The position numbers and the translations under genes are program-made. The notes below the pieces were generated by a model. It was not told the DNA's origin. It did not search any database and saw only the letters and a list, made by a program, of their open reading frames with translations. This document shows positions 12,377 to 23,182 of a stretch of 64,000 bases of DNA, piece after piece (positions within the stretch are counted from its first letter, which is position 1; every line of letters starts with the position of its first letter). The DNA comes from Atherix ibis (taxonomy: Eukaryota > Arthropoda > Insecta > Diptera > Athericidae), in assembly GCA_958298945.1 (NCBI GenBank), contig OY282609.1, forward strand, positions 32,399,212-32,463,211, in the 5' to 3' direction.

Positions 12377-13345
12377 TTGTGTTGCCCGGAAAGAAATTTC
12401 GTTTTTTTTTAAAAATAAAAATGAAAGACTATTTTTTTTAAAGTGAATTAATATTTTATTCAATTAAATATTGTTTAGTCTGATCCAATACCCTTTGTCA
12501 TCTTTCTGGCAGTAGCATGATTTCACGCTCATAAAATTTTTGTTCTTTGCTGGCAAAAAAACTGATCTAAGTAATTTTTGCCCTACTCAATTGAATTAAA
12601 CGGTTTATCGTCTAAAATTTTTTGTAGAAACCGCAACAAATGATAATGGGAAGGTGCTAGGTCTATAGAGTATGGTGGGTATGGCAGTATATCCCATCCA
12701 AGCTCTAAAAGCTTTTGCCGAGTGATCAAACTTGTATATGGTTTCGCATTACCCTGTTGGAACACTATACCTCTTCTATTGACCAATTCTGGCCTTTTTT
12801 CTTAAAGTGAATCATTCAATTTGTCCAATTGATGACAGTACACTTCAGAATTGATCGTTGTGTTGCTCGGTAGAAGCAGCTCCTATTTAATGAATATTGG
12901 CTTTCGAAGTGCTTTGAGCCGGTTCCTATTTTCTACTACAGGATCTTTTGCGCGCTTAACATTGTTGTAGACAACCCATTTCTCGTCCCCAGTGATAATG
13001 CGCTTCAAAAATAGATTATTTTCATAAACGTCAATGCGACGGCACAAATTTTTTTCCGTAAGAAGATGAGGAATCCATATGTTGATCTTTAAAATAAAAC
13101 CTACCCGTTTCAAATGATCATGAACGGTCGTATTCGATAAATTTAATCTCTCAACGATCTCACGAGTTGTTATTCGCCTGTTTGCATCAATTAATGCCTT
13201 TATTGTATCTTCATCAGTTTCAACTGGCCTTTTAGAACGTGGGGTGCATCTTCGAGATCAAAATTGCTGGATTGAAATTTTGCAAACAAGTTTTGGCATT
13301 GGCGCTCACTTAACAAATCTTCTCCATACAAATCAGATAATTTTT
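12377..13345 (-). mobile_element. Degraded DD34D mariner, cut short by the neighbouring copy D
   Basis: The left end (TTGTGTTGCCCGGAAAGAAA after TA) resembles the ends of the 522-bp element at 19248. Minus-strand coding fragments read from C- to N-terminus along +: PPYSIDLAPSHYHLL (third Asp now His), IVFQQGNAKPYTS (second Asp now Gly), IITGDEKWVVYNNV (first Asp kept) and RITTREIVERLNLSN (helix-turn-helix). Many frame breaks. The right end is missing; copy D begins near 13400, so the two have probably collided or recombined. Confidence 0.8.
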
Positions 13346-13404
13346 TTTTGCTTGAACAGCATTTTTTTTTCTATAGTAAAAATATAAAATATGCCGAAAA
13401 TGCT

Positions 13405-14344
13405 GCTTTTCAACGTTTATCGGTGCTAGAAAACATTCTCAGAGGGCCGAGTATATGTGAAAGACGAAAAGCGTGCAGGACGCTTGGCGAAAACATCGAT
13501 GAAGTGAAGAAAATAGTATTGGCTTATCGTCGAATCAGGGTTAGAGAAGTTGCTGAGGACTTAAACATGTCGATTGGCTCATGCCATTCGATTTTTACTA
13601 ATGATTTGTTCGTGAGACGGGTCGACGCGAAATTCGTACCAAAATTGCTTAATTTCAACCAAAAACAGCATCTCATTAACATTGCTAAGGAGCTGTTGGA
13701 CTCTATCCGAGACAACCCAAATTTGCTCTTGAGGGTCATAATTGATGACGAATCATGAGTTTATGGTTATGACGTGGAAACCAAAGCTCAATCATCCCAA
13801 TGGAAGCTGACGCACGAGCCAACACCGAAAAAAGCGCGCCAAGTTCAGTCGAATGTGAAGGTTTGGCTTACAGTTTTCTTCGATTGCAGGGGCATGGTGC
13901 ATCATGAGTTCTTGCCACAGGATAGAACGATCAACAAGGAATATTACCTGCAAGTTATGCGGTAAAAGCAATCCGCCAGAAACGTTCGGATTTTAAAAAG
14001 AACAAAAATTGGCTTTTGTACCATGATAACGCCCCTGCTCATGCATCGTTGCTTGTGTGCGAATTTTTTGCCAAAAACAACACACCAATAATGCCGCAGC
14101 CACCGTATTTCCCAGATCTGGCCCCCTGTGACTTTTTCTTGTTCCCGAAACAGATTCTTTGATCAATTTTTTTGAATGGGCAAAAATTGAAGACGCGCCA
14201 AAGCACGTGCAAGCAAAGCAGCTGTCAAAAATTAACTGAATATTCGAAATGGCCGACCTTGTCGGCATAAGTGAGAGTCATGAATACCAACATATCGTAT
14301 CCCGCGGAAATTCAAGATTCGCGATACTTTTTGAACAGAACTCG
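13405..14344 (+). mobile_element. SETMAR-like mariner, rearranged copy D
   Basis: Here the transposase lies on +. It reads NIDEVKKIVLAYRRI, then FNQKQHLINIAKELLD and VIIDDES followed by TGA (13756-13758). Further on come HHEFLPQDRTINKEYY and, in a shifted frame, YHDNAPAHASLLV and PPYFPDLAPCDFFLFP. At FLFPK the gene stops and joins an inverted copy of the 5' terminal region (from GATTCTTTGATC, about 14153, to CTCG at 14344, then TA). So the right end is a 5' end, not the normal 3' end. The left end is lost. Confidence 0.85.
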
Positions 14345-14841
14345 TACCCGCCGCATGTTTCGATTCGATTCCATTAGCAACACCGTGCATTATAATGAAC
14401 GCCAGCCTTTAAGCTTTGTTGCGTTTTTCTTACTAACTGTCTGACGACAAATAACGAAACGCGTTCTTCCGTTGGCTTAATGCGATTCGATACTTAATGC
14501 GGTCTAGAGTCAGTTTGCTTTTTTTTCCTTCATACGCGAGCATTTATTTTTATAGTTTTTTTCTTCTTTTTTTTAGTTTTTCCATTTATTTTTCTTTTCT
14601 TTTTTCATTTTTGTTTGTGGTGATGTGCAGCAACACATTTTATCAAATATTATAAATAATTTTATTCATTTAAAAATTCTCATAAATTAAATAAAGACAA
14701 AAAAATGGTTTCTATAAAAATGAAAATTTGTTTTTTTTTTGTTTTTCTTGTAATTTCTTTCTTCTATCGTGTTGCCATGTGTACAATATACAAACGTTCG
14801 TATTTATTTTGTTAATTCCTGTAATATTTGGGGAAAATTAG

Positions 14842-14930
14842 GTTCGGCGGTTTTTGTTGAATCAAATAAATTAACATCACCGCAATGGCCATCCCTTGGA
14901 GATACCGCTACCGCAACAGTTTCATCGACG
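14842..14930 (+). CDS. tai: taiman-like coactivator, penultimate coding exon
   Basis: A small 89-nt exon after the acceptor AAAATTAG and before the donor GTAAGA. Its first two bases (GT) complete a Gly codon with the last G of the exon ending at 6774. It then reads in frame through SAVFVESNKLTSPQWPSL and GDTATATVSST, and ends on a complete codon. It stands out from the AT-rich intron by codon-like composition. The phase fits on both sides, so this is very likely a real exon although it has no domain of its own. Confidence 0.75.
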
Positions 14931-16207
14931 GTAAGACAAATGCATAAAAAAATGAAAAAGAAAAATGAACAGAAAAACATTTAATTTTTTAAACATAATT
15001 TTTTCTCTTCTTAACGTTGGTTTTTCTTTTTATAAATTTGTTTTTTGGAAAATATTACTAAATATAAAATAGTTTTCTATTAATAATCATAATTATAACT
15101 AATTGTAATTATTATTATTAAAGTATTGCAAAAAGACGAAAAATATAACGGTTTTTTTTCTTTTTTTCTTCGATTATTTGAATTTTATTCACTAAATTAA
15201 ATAATTATAAAAAAATAACATGAAAACTAATACAAGCAAAAATTCAAACAAGAAAACACAGAACAGCGCTAATAATTACACCATACACAAAAATACATGC
15301 ACACACCATAAATAGTATTTGTTGATCAATCAAAGCGAAAAGACAATAACAACAACTGAAAAATTCGCTACATTTTTGGTGAGATGGAAGAGCGCTTTCT
15401 TCTTCGTTATCTCCCACTTTACTATTTACTCGTTCACTCACTATACTATTTGTATTCAGTTGCTCACTCACCTGCTCAATTTATTAATGATTCACCCAAT
15501 TTTCATACAATTTTTTCTCTATGTACTTTTTTATATTTTTATTAGTATTTTTTTAATTATATTTTAGAATTTTTTGTTATTTCATTTAAAATAATATAAG
15601 TCGAAATCTAATTAGGTAAAGTTGACAGAAAAGCTTAATTATAAAAATAGATGGCACTAATTGTTTTGTTGGCTTAATTTATCACGTATTGAATTAGTTT
15701 TTATTGTGAATTAAAATGTTGCCGAGATTTTTGTCAAAAATATTTTTTTCTAATTTTAAAGTCAGTCCATTATTACTTCTCCTGTATGACTAACCCTTTT
15801 TAATTGAGACTTGATACTACCAAGTCAAAAATGTATAATACAGTGTATAATGATGATTTTAGTGCCACCATTTGACACTAGGGCTCAATTAGAATCTATG
15901 AAGTATGGCTCAACTCAGTTGATTCGCACTACACAACTCTAAATAATAATACACCAAGGATATATTTTCTATCCTTGACCTAACCTTTATTTCTTTATAA
16001 ATGTATGGTTTATTTTCATTGAAGGTGATCACCATTTAGAGGAAAGTGATCACCTGCCCATTGTAGTGGAAGCCAACGTGACATACTCAAATGTCAAACC
16101 ACTTTCACACTTTCACGGAGTTAATGTGGCTGTTTTAGATTTGGTTCCGCTACTGTCTCCGAACCAGGCAACGGAAAATATGGTAAACACACTTAGATGT
16201 CCAAATA

Positions 16208-17430
16208 CCAGGTGTATAAGCTTAAATCCGCTGGTTTTTAGTCAATCATAGAAAGCAAAAACAAATTTATTCAAAGTACTTGCCCTCGCTAGCTGCACAT
16301 TTTTTCCATCTCTGGGGCAATTTTTGGATACCACGCCAAAAAAATTCCTTCTCTTTCGAGGCAAACCACTTATCAAGCCATTTTCGGACGTCTTCGTAAG
16401 AATCGAAGTGCTGCTTAGCAAGCACGTGGCCCATCGACGAAAACAGATGGTAGTCGAAAGGGCCCAGGTCTGGTGAATAAGCGGGGTGGGGTAGTACCTC
16501 CCAGTTGAGTGTCTTCAAGTAGTTTCGGACCATTTTTGACATGTGCGATGGTACGTTCTCGTGGAGGAAAATCAGCTTGTCATGTCTTTGTTGATAATCC
16601 GTCCTTTTTCGGTGCAATTTGATCAGTTGTTGGTGGTAGCGGTGGGCATTGGCAGTTTTACCAGTTTTCAACATCTCATAGTAGACGAGATCCTGCTGAT
16701 CACACCAAACGCACAGCCTCGTCTTTCGTTCGAAGTGATTTGGTCTTGGGGAAGATGTTGATGGTTGGCCGAGATCAACCCACGATTTCTTGCGTTTAGG
16801 ATTCTCCAAATATATCCACTTTTCATCGTCTGTCACAATCCGATGCAGGAACGACTTTCTTTTTTGTCTGGCGAGCAAGATTTCGCATATGTTTTGGCGT
16901 CGCTCCATCTGCCTATCGTTCAATTCATGCGGCACCCATTTTCCGATCTTTTCAATCTTCCTCATGGCATGCAGACGCATGGAAATGGCTCGTTGAGTAA
17001 CACCCAATTGCTCCGGGAGCATTTTTTTCGATTGGGTATCGTCTTCGTCCAAAAGAGCCTGCATTTAATGGTCCTCAACCTTCCTAGGCTTCTTGTCCAC
17101 AAGTCAAAATTGCCGTCTTTGAACCGACGAAACCAATCTCGGCACGTTGTTTCTGATAAAGCACTGTCACCATATGCCTCCATAAGCATTCGATGATTTC
17201 TTCAAATTGAAGCAGAAAAGCAGAGCTTCCCGCATATGCTCTTTTTCTGGCACAAAACTAGACATGATTTCCAAAGGAAAAATGTTTATTGTTGTACGAA
17301 ATTACGTATACTGACAATGTGCACTGATTAATGTCAAACTCATAAAAAAAAGTATGGCGTGTCCATGGTAGCTTAATACGCTTACTCATGTCCATGGTAG
17401 CTTAATACGGATTTAAGCTTATACACCTGG
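16208..17430 (-). mobile_element. Mos1-type mariner, copy M2
   Basis: A 1223-bp element with near-perfect inverted ends, CCAGGTGTATAAGCTTAAAT on the left and its complement on the right, and TA at 16206-16207 and 17431-17432. It is the best-preserved of the three Mos1-type copies in terminal sequence. Confidence 0.93.
16267..17265 (-). pseudogene. Mos1-like transposase pseudogene M2
   Basis: ATG at 17265. A small deletion near 17090 (after GNFDLW) disrupts the frame in the DNA-binding half. From 17064 to 16267 the frame stays open for 265 codons through WVPHELNDRQMERR, IVTDDEKWIYLENP (first Asp), LHENVPSH (second Asp replaced by Glu), SPDLGPFDYHLF (third Asp kept) and the normal C-terminus KKCAASEGKYFE. 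The Asp-to-Glu change is shared with M1, and M3 keeps Asp. The catalytic half is thus long but predicted inactive. Confidence 0.9.
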
Positions 17431-17556
17431 TAGTGCGTTTATTACATGTACTAACGGCACGCCAACGCGTGGTACTCACAAAAAATTTACTGAAATAAAT
17501 AAATAGACTGTGAAAGTGTTTGTGATTTTACTAAATTCATAATAACTTTTTAAATA

Positions 17557-18180
17557 CAAGGTCTGTTCAAAAACTATCGCGAATTTTGAATTTCCGCGGG
17601 TTCGTATGTTCGATTTTCAATTTTTTGTGGCGTTATGTTGGTATTCATGTCTCTTGCTTATGCTGACAAGTTCGGCCATTTGGAATGTTTATTTTGGCTC
17701 GTCTTTGAATTTTGCCCATTCCAAAAAATGGATCAAAGAATCTGTTTCGGGAACAAAAAAAAGTCACAGGGGCCAGATCTGGTGGGGAATACGATGGCGG
17801 CGGCATTATTAGTGTGTTGTTTTTGGCCAGAAATTCACGCACAAGCAACGATGCGTGAGCACGGGCGTCATTATGGTGCAAAAGCCAATTTTTGTTCTTC
17901 CACAAATTCGGGTGTTTCTGGCGGATTGCTTCGCGCAACTTGCGTATAAGTTGCAGGTAATATTCCTTATTTACCGTTCTACCCTGTGGCAAGAACTCAT
18001 GATGCACCACGCCCCTGCAATCGAAGAAAACTGTAGGCAAAACCTTCACATTCGACTGAACTTGGCGGCATTCGCATAAGTGAGAAACATGAGTACCAAC
18101 ATAACGCCACAAAAATCGAAAATCGAATGTACGTAACCCGCGAAAATTCAAAATTCGCGATACTTTTTGAACAGACCTCG
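17557..18180 (-). mobile_element. SETMAR-like mariner, rearranged short copy F
   Basis: A 624-bp element with ends CAAGGTCTGTTCAAAAACTA and TTTTTGAACAGACCTCG, and TA at 17555-17556 and 18181-18182. Both halves carry the same 5' terminal region in opposite orientation. The left side holds the start codon region (ATGGATCAAAGAATCTG) joined to CGGGAACAA of the coding C-terminal half. Between lies a minus-strand core: HHEFLPQGRTVNKEYYLQ and HHNDARAHASLL, where the DN of the second catalytic motif is swapped to ND. Nonautonomous. Confidence 0.88.
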
Positions 18181-19247
18181 TAAATTTTACAGAGAATAAA
18201 TGGACCCAAAAATAATTATTTCTTTAAATAAATAATTACAAAAAAGTAGTAAACGTGGCTTTTTTGGATTGATGTGATAAGGGATGATTTTGAGCAGTTT
18301 TTGATCTGTTCTCTTCTGCATTGATTTTAATTTTTTTCCGACTGTGTATTTTAATAATTCTTATAAGATCTAATAATTTAAGCATTTATAGAAAGAATAA
18401 TTAAAAATTGCATCCTTTCCTTAGGAGGGAAATCATTGTTTAGTTTGGTTTTTTTATTGTATTATATGAATTTTTAGAAGAAACAAAAGAAGTACCTGTT
18501 AATTTTTTGAGATATATAATATATTCACATTATTTATAATCAGATAAATAGAAAATACTGCATTTTTTTTATTGCACCATAAGCTGTAATAATTTTATTT
18601 TTTACCCTTTTTTTATATAAAATTTTCTAAATATATTCCTTTTTTTTAAATAAATATTTGTGTTGCATATTTTGCACCTTTTAACATAAGTCCGTGCATA
18701 GAGAAACAAAGTCAATTAAAATTGGCCTATTTGCGTCAATTTGTTTATTTAATTCTTCTTAAAAAAAAAACGCTTTAACCAAATAAATAATAGTTTCTCT
18801 TTTTTTTTAAGATAATTTAAATTTAATATTCAACAATAGTCAAAGTAGATTTTTTTTTGTGTACGTTAAATCACATTAATTTTATTTTTAAATCTATTTG
18901 AATAATATTTTAATATATTGTAAATTTTAGTATAGCAAAAAAAAATTGTTTTTTCATGGAAAATTAATTTATTTTATTTTATTCAAATGGATTTTTTTTT
19001 TGTTTTTTGTTTTTTTTATTTTTTTTGTAATAATAAATATTTAAGTTAAAAATTAAATAAAATTCTTCAAAATGGACACTTTTGACTAATTTCTATTATA
19101 ATTAAGTGAAGTTGAAAATAATGAAATAAATCTTAAATTATAGAAAAGTTGTCAAAAAGTTGAGGTGAAAGGAAGTTTACACATGCTAGAAAAATAAACT
19201 CATCCATAAAAAATAATACAGTGTAACCAGCTTAGATTATAGAACTA

Positions 19248-19769
19248 TTGGGTTGTTCGGAAAGTAATTTCGTTTCATTTTTGTTGTGTTGCTCGGTAGA
19301 ATTGATAGTTGTGTTGCTCGGTAGAAGCTCAAAATAAACGATTCCTTTGAAATCCCATTAAACTGATAGCATAACTTTTTTTTCATGAATATTGCCTTTC
19401 GAAGTGCTTTTGCCAGTGATGATACGCTTCAAAAATGGATCATTTTCATGGCGTTTGAGAAGCAAATCACAAACGTCAATGCGACGGCTCCAATTTTTTT
19501 CCGTAAGAAGATGAGGAGCCCTTCCAAATTGTGGTGCATCTTTGAGATCAAAATTGCTGGATCGAAATTTTGCAAACCAGTTTTGGCACTGGCGGCTCAC
19601 TTAACAAATCTTCTTCATACACATCGGATAATATAACTTTCCATATTTAAAAGGGTATCAGCTGTCAAAATACATGTGATTATGCGGCTTAAGTGTGAAG
19701 TTGGTTGCGAAAAAATACAGTTAGGTTCTGTGTTGGGAAAAAAACGAAATTACTTTCCGAAGAACCCAA
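19248..19769 (-). mobile_element. 522-bp internally deleted mariner
   Basis: Inverted ends TTGGGTTGTTCGGAAAGTAA and (complement side) TTGGGTTCTTCGGAAAGTAA are flanked by TA at 19246-19247 and 19770-19771. The minus strand retains CQNWFAKFRSSNFDLKDAP from the DNA-binding part and NDPFLKRIITG before the first Asp site; the rest is deleted. It belongs to the same family as the degraded copy at 12377. Confidence 0.88.
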
Positions 19770-19804
19770 TAATTAAAATTACAGTTGAAAATTTTACGAT
19801 ATTA

Positions 19805-21051
19805 TTGGGTGTATGCAAAAGTTATGCCCGTTTTTATGATCTCAGGTAAAAAAAAATTTTTATTCGAAAATAATGAATAGTATCTCTCTACTTTATATTC
19901 AGTTTTGGCCTGATCAGAGTACAGTGAAGAGCCCTTGTATTTTTTCAAAATGTCGGTCGATAAAGTGCATTTAAGTCATTGTTTACTTTATGAATTCCGT
20001 AAGGATAATACCGCGAGTGTGGCAACCAAAAACATTTGCGAAGTGTATGGAGTAGATGTCGTCAAAGTTCGACAGGTACGAAGATGGTTTAAAAAATTCC
20101 GCTGTGGGGATTTTTCACTAAATGATAAACCACGTACCGGGCGGCGATTGAAGTCTGATGACGACAAGTTTAAAGTCATAATTAACACCAATCCACGTCT
20201 AATCACCAGGGAGATCGCGCCGATGATGGGAGTCAACCAAACAACCGTATTAAGACATTTGAAGCGTATGGGGATGGTTTCGCGGTACGACGTTTGGATA
20301 CCTCATCAATTGTCTGCTGCCAATTTATTGGATCGTGTTTCAATGTGCGTTGCTTTGAGTGCGAGACAAAAATATTAACCTTTTTTGCATCGTTTGGTAA
20401 CGGGAGATGAGAAATGGGTCGTGTACAACAACGTTACAAGAAAAAGACATTGGGCTATGTCTGGACAAGCCCCATTAACAACTTCGAAAGCCGAAATCCA
20501 TCAAAAAAAAGTTATGCTTTGTGTTTGGTGGGATTGTAAGGGTATTGTGTATTTTGAACTCTTGGAACGCAATCAGACAATTACAGCAGAACGATATTGT
20601 CAGCAATTATCCAAATTGAACATCGCCCTTCAAAAGGATAGACCAGAATTGGTAAACAGAAAAGGGGTAGTGTTTCATCACGACAACGCGCGACCACATG
20701 TGGCTAGGATGACCCAACACAAGCTGAATGAGTTGAATTGGGATGTTATCAAGCATCCACCGTATTCTCCAGATCTTGCTCCTTCCGATTTTCATTTATT
20801 CCGATCACTGCAAAACTTTTTAAATGATAAAACATTTCATACAATAGAGCAGGTAAAAACATCCCTTATTACATTTTTCGCTTCAAAATCCACGGAATTT
20901 TACACTAATGGTATTAATAAGTTCATAGAAAGATGGGAGAAGGTTATAAGAACGGATGGAAATTATATAATTGATTAAATAAATAATACAAATCTAAAAA
21001 AATGTTTAATTGTATATGTAAAAAACGGTTTAAACTTTTGCATACACCCAA
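19805..21051 (+). mobile_element. Nearly intact DD34D mariner
   Basis: A 1247-bp element with inverted ends TTGGGTGTATGCAAAAGTT and exact complement AACTTTTGCATACACCCAA, flanked by TA at 19803-19804 and 21052-21053. It is inserted in the coactivator intron in the same orientation as the gene. Apart from the single stop codon in its transposase, its structure is complete. Confidence 0.95.
19935..20978 (+). pseudogene. Mariner transposase with a single nonsense codon
   Basis: A 347-codon frame, the normal family length, interrupted only by TAA at 20376-20378 (ARQKY-stop-PFLHRL). No frameshift: both halves are in the same frame. It shows the N-terminal helix-turn-helix (VRQVRRWFKKFRCGDFSLND), RLITREIAPMMGVNQT, VWIPHQL, first Asp in VTGDEKWVVYN, second in HHDNARPH and third in SPDLAPSDFHLF. 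I count 34 residues between the second and third Asp, so DD34D. All catalytic residues are present. It starts at ATG 19935; an upstream ATG in another frame was not used. It has been inactive only briefly by this measure. Confidence 0.93.
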
Positions 21052-21788
21052 TATAATCGAAAAATGTGTCCTTTTAGTTCAGAAAAAAAATAACAATTAT
21101 AATTTATAGTCTTAATAGATGATTACCATAAATAAATGTCAGACCATTAGAAGGTTGTGTCTGTTGCTCAATTAATATCGTATCTACTACCAAATGAGAT
21201 TTTAATAATTACAAGTAAATAATGTACAATGAAAATAATATTATTTCTGATTAAAATCCGATTTTAGATATGAATTTTTTTTGTTATTAAAACTATGCAC
21301 GATATTATCAACATTTGTAAGATTGTTCGGACATTTTCACAATGAATTTCGTAGTTTAGATCTACACACAAAAAAAGAGAGTCTGACTGGAAAGACTGGA
21401 AACCTTTACCAAAAAACTAATGATAAAAGGCTTTGAGCACAGAATTGTCATGATTTTCTTTAAAAAAAAGAAATTTATTTTTAAATTTTAGAAATGATGG
21501 AAAATTTTGATTTTCAACAAAATTTACTGCAGATTTTTGATTGAATTCAGATTTCCTCCATAAATTTTTCTTTATTTATCAGTAAACGATCACTCTTTTG
21601 TGGCACGACCAAGAAGCCATTTGGTGACATCATGTTACGTGTGGGTTGATATTGCCAAAGCATGCGTAACGAAACTGGTCGATCGTAAATTGGCGAGAGG
21701 AATTAGAAATTGTTAAATTTTTATGGAGCATATTAGATACTTTTAGAACTTAGGAAAAGGGTGGTTGGGTTTAGGAGCTCCACAATGG

Positions 21789-22416
21789 AAGGAGTTCTAT
21801 TCAAAAAGAAACTCTCGATTATTAGTGTGTTGTTGTTGGCAAAAGTCAATTTTTGTTCTTATACAAATCCGGGCGTTTCTGGCGTATTACTTCGCGCAAC
21901 TTGCGCATAACCTGCAGGTAATATTCCTTATTGACCGTTCTACCCTGTGGCACCACGCCCCTGCAATCGACCGTTCTACTCATGATGCACCACGCCCCTG
22001 CAATCGAAGAAAACTGTAAGCAAAACTTTCAGATTTGACCGAACTTGGCGCGGTTTTTTCGGTCTTGGCTCGTGCGTCAGCTTCCATTGGGATGATTGAG
22101 CTTTGGTTTCCACGTCATAACCATAAACTCATGATTCGTCACCAGTTATGACCCTTTGAAGCAAATTTGCGTCATCGCGGACAGAGTCCAACAGCTTCTT
22201 AGCAATGTTAATGTGATGCGGTTTTTGGTCGAAAATAGGCAAAAATCGAAGACGAGCCAAAACACGTGCAAGCAAAGCAGCTGTCAAAAATTAAGTGAAT
22301 GAACATTCAAAAAAGTGAGAGATTTGAGTACCAACATAACGCCACAAAAAATCGAAAATCCAATATACATAACCCGCGGAAATTGAAAATTCGCGATACT
22401 TTTTGAACAGACCTCG
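21789..22416 (-). mobile_element. SETMAR-like mariner, short copy G
   Basis: The right end CTTTTTGAACAGACCTCG is followed by TA (22417-22418). The left end is degenerate (GAGTTCTATTCAAAAAG). The minus strand carries fragments around TVNKEYYLQ, CRGVVHH (with a local duplication near 21955-22005) and the GDES-TGA mutation. It has the same deletion of the DNA-binding domain as copies A and H (FDQKQH region joined to 5' noncoding sequence). Confidence 0.8.
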
Positions 22417-22489
22417 TATATGGGATTATATGGCTCGCGATGGAGAGTAAAAGTTACTTTTATTATTCACTTAGTAAAGAATTGTTAAA

Positions 22490-22610
22490 GGACTTGATTT
22501 TGGGTTTGGAGAATTTTAGCAGATGGAATATCGGTTGTATAAATGTTGTAGAGAATAGGACCAAGTTAACTACCCTGTGGAACACCAGTAAATATCAAAG
22601 ATTTATTTGA
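22490..22610 (-). pseudogene. Non-LTR retrotransposon reverse-transcriptase fragment
   Basis: On the minus strand one frame reads TGVPQGS, a stop, then LGPILYNIYTTDIPSAKIL. G-V-P-Q-G-S-x-L-G-P is the conserved block that precedes the catalytic YADD box in Jockey-like LINE reverse transcriptases. Only this short block is recognisable, so it is a 5'- and 3'-truncated relic, probably a few hundred bases or less. Confidence 0.75.
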
Positions 22611-22675
22611 GAGTTATTTAGTTGATTTTTGACATCTGATAATCATTAAACGTCATTTTAAAAAGTAACCCTCGA

Positions 22676-22725
22676 ATAATTAAGTAAGGTTATGAAAGGT
22701 TAATTTCATAACCTTACTTAATTAT
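22676..22725. repeat. Perfect 22-bp hairpin
   Basis: ATAATTAAGTAAGGTTATGA plus AA, then a 6-nt loop GGTTAA, then the exact reverse complement. It lies just beyond the LINE fragment. It has the same size class as the hairpin at 9071-9120 but an unrelated sequence. Confidence 0.85.
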
Positions 22726-23182
22726 GATGCTGTGCTTTATTTTAGCAAAATTGGCACATGTTCAGGTATTTTCTGTCTTCATTTTCAGTCTGAATATATC
22801 CAAATCGTCCCGTCCTCCAACTTTTTTAATTCCATACTCCGAACAATGAATATGTAATTTCCACCATTGTCGTGAAATGAAAATCCACTAATCGGAAAAT
22901 GACAAAAAAATATCTTTTGACAGTAGTTTGAACCAAAAAAAAAAACTCATTACACGTTGCTTCTTAAAAGTATTAAAAATTCCCGTCGTGGTTTCGTAAA
23001 ATTTAAACGATTGGTTTTTTTTTTATTAAAAACTAATTATTACCATGTAAATTTTGTCAAGAAAAGAAAATTACTAATAAAACTGTATCAATTAGCAAAA
23101 AAGTTTTTTTTGTTTTCAATAATTTTTTTTTTTTTGAATAGATGTACAATTCACCATTTTTGCCATAATAATTATTAATATA

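Larger units (their letters stand above)
6775..14841 (+). other. taiman intron filled with mariner copies
   Basis: An 8067-bp phase-1 intron with GTATGT donor and TTAG acceptor. It holds four mariner insertions, listed separately. The gaps (6781-7686, 11827-12376, 14345-14841) are AT-rich with T-runs and no coding signal I can see. The gap 8936-10574 contains a perfect hairpin at 9071-9120 in an unclassified, less AT-rich patch (about 8990-9470). Confidence 0.7.

Noticed and set aside
15244..15471. 75-codon minus-strand frame with a hydrophobic C-terminal segment (possible membrane peptide)
   Set aside because: It lies in an AT-rich intron, has no recognisable homolog, no splice or start context, and AT-rich sequence often yields hydrophobic frames by chance.
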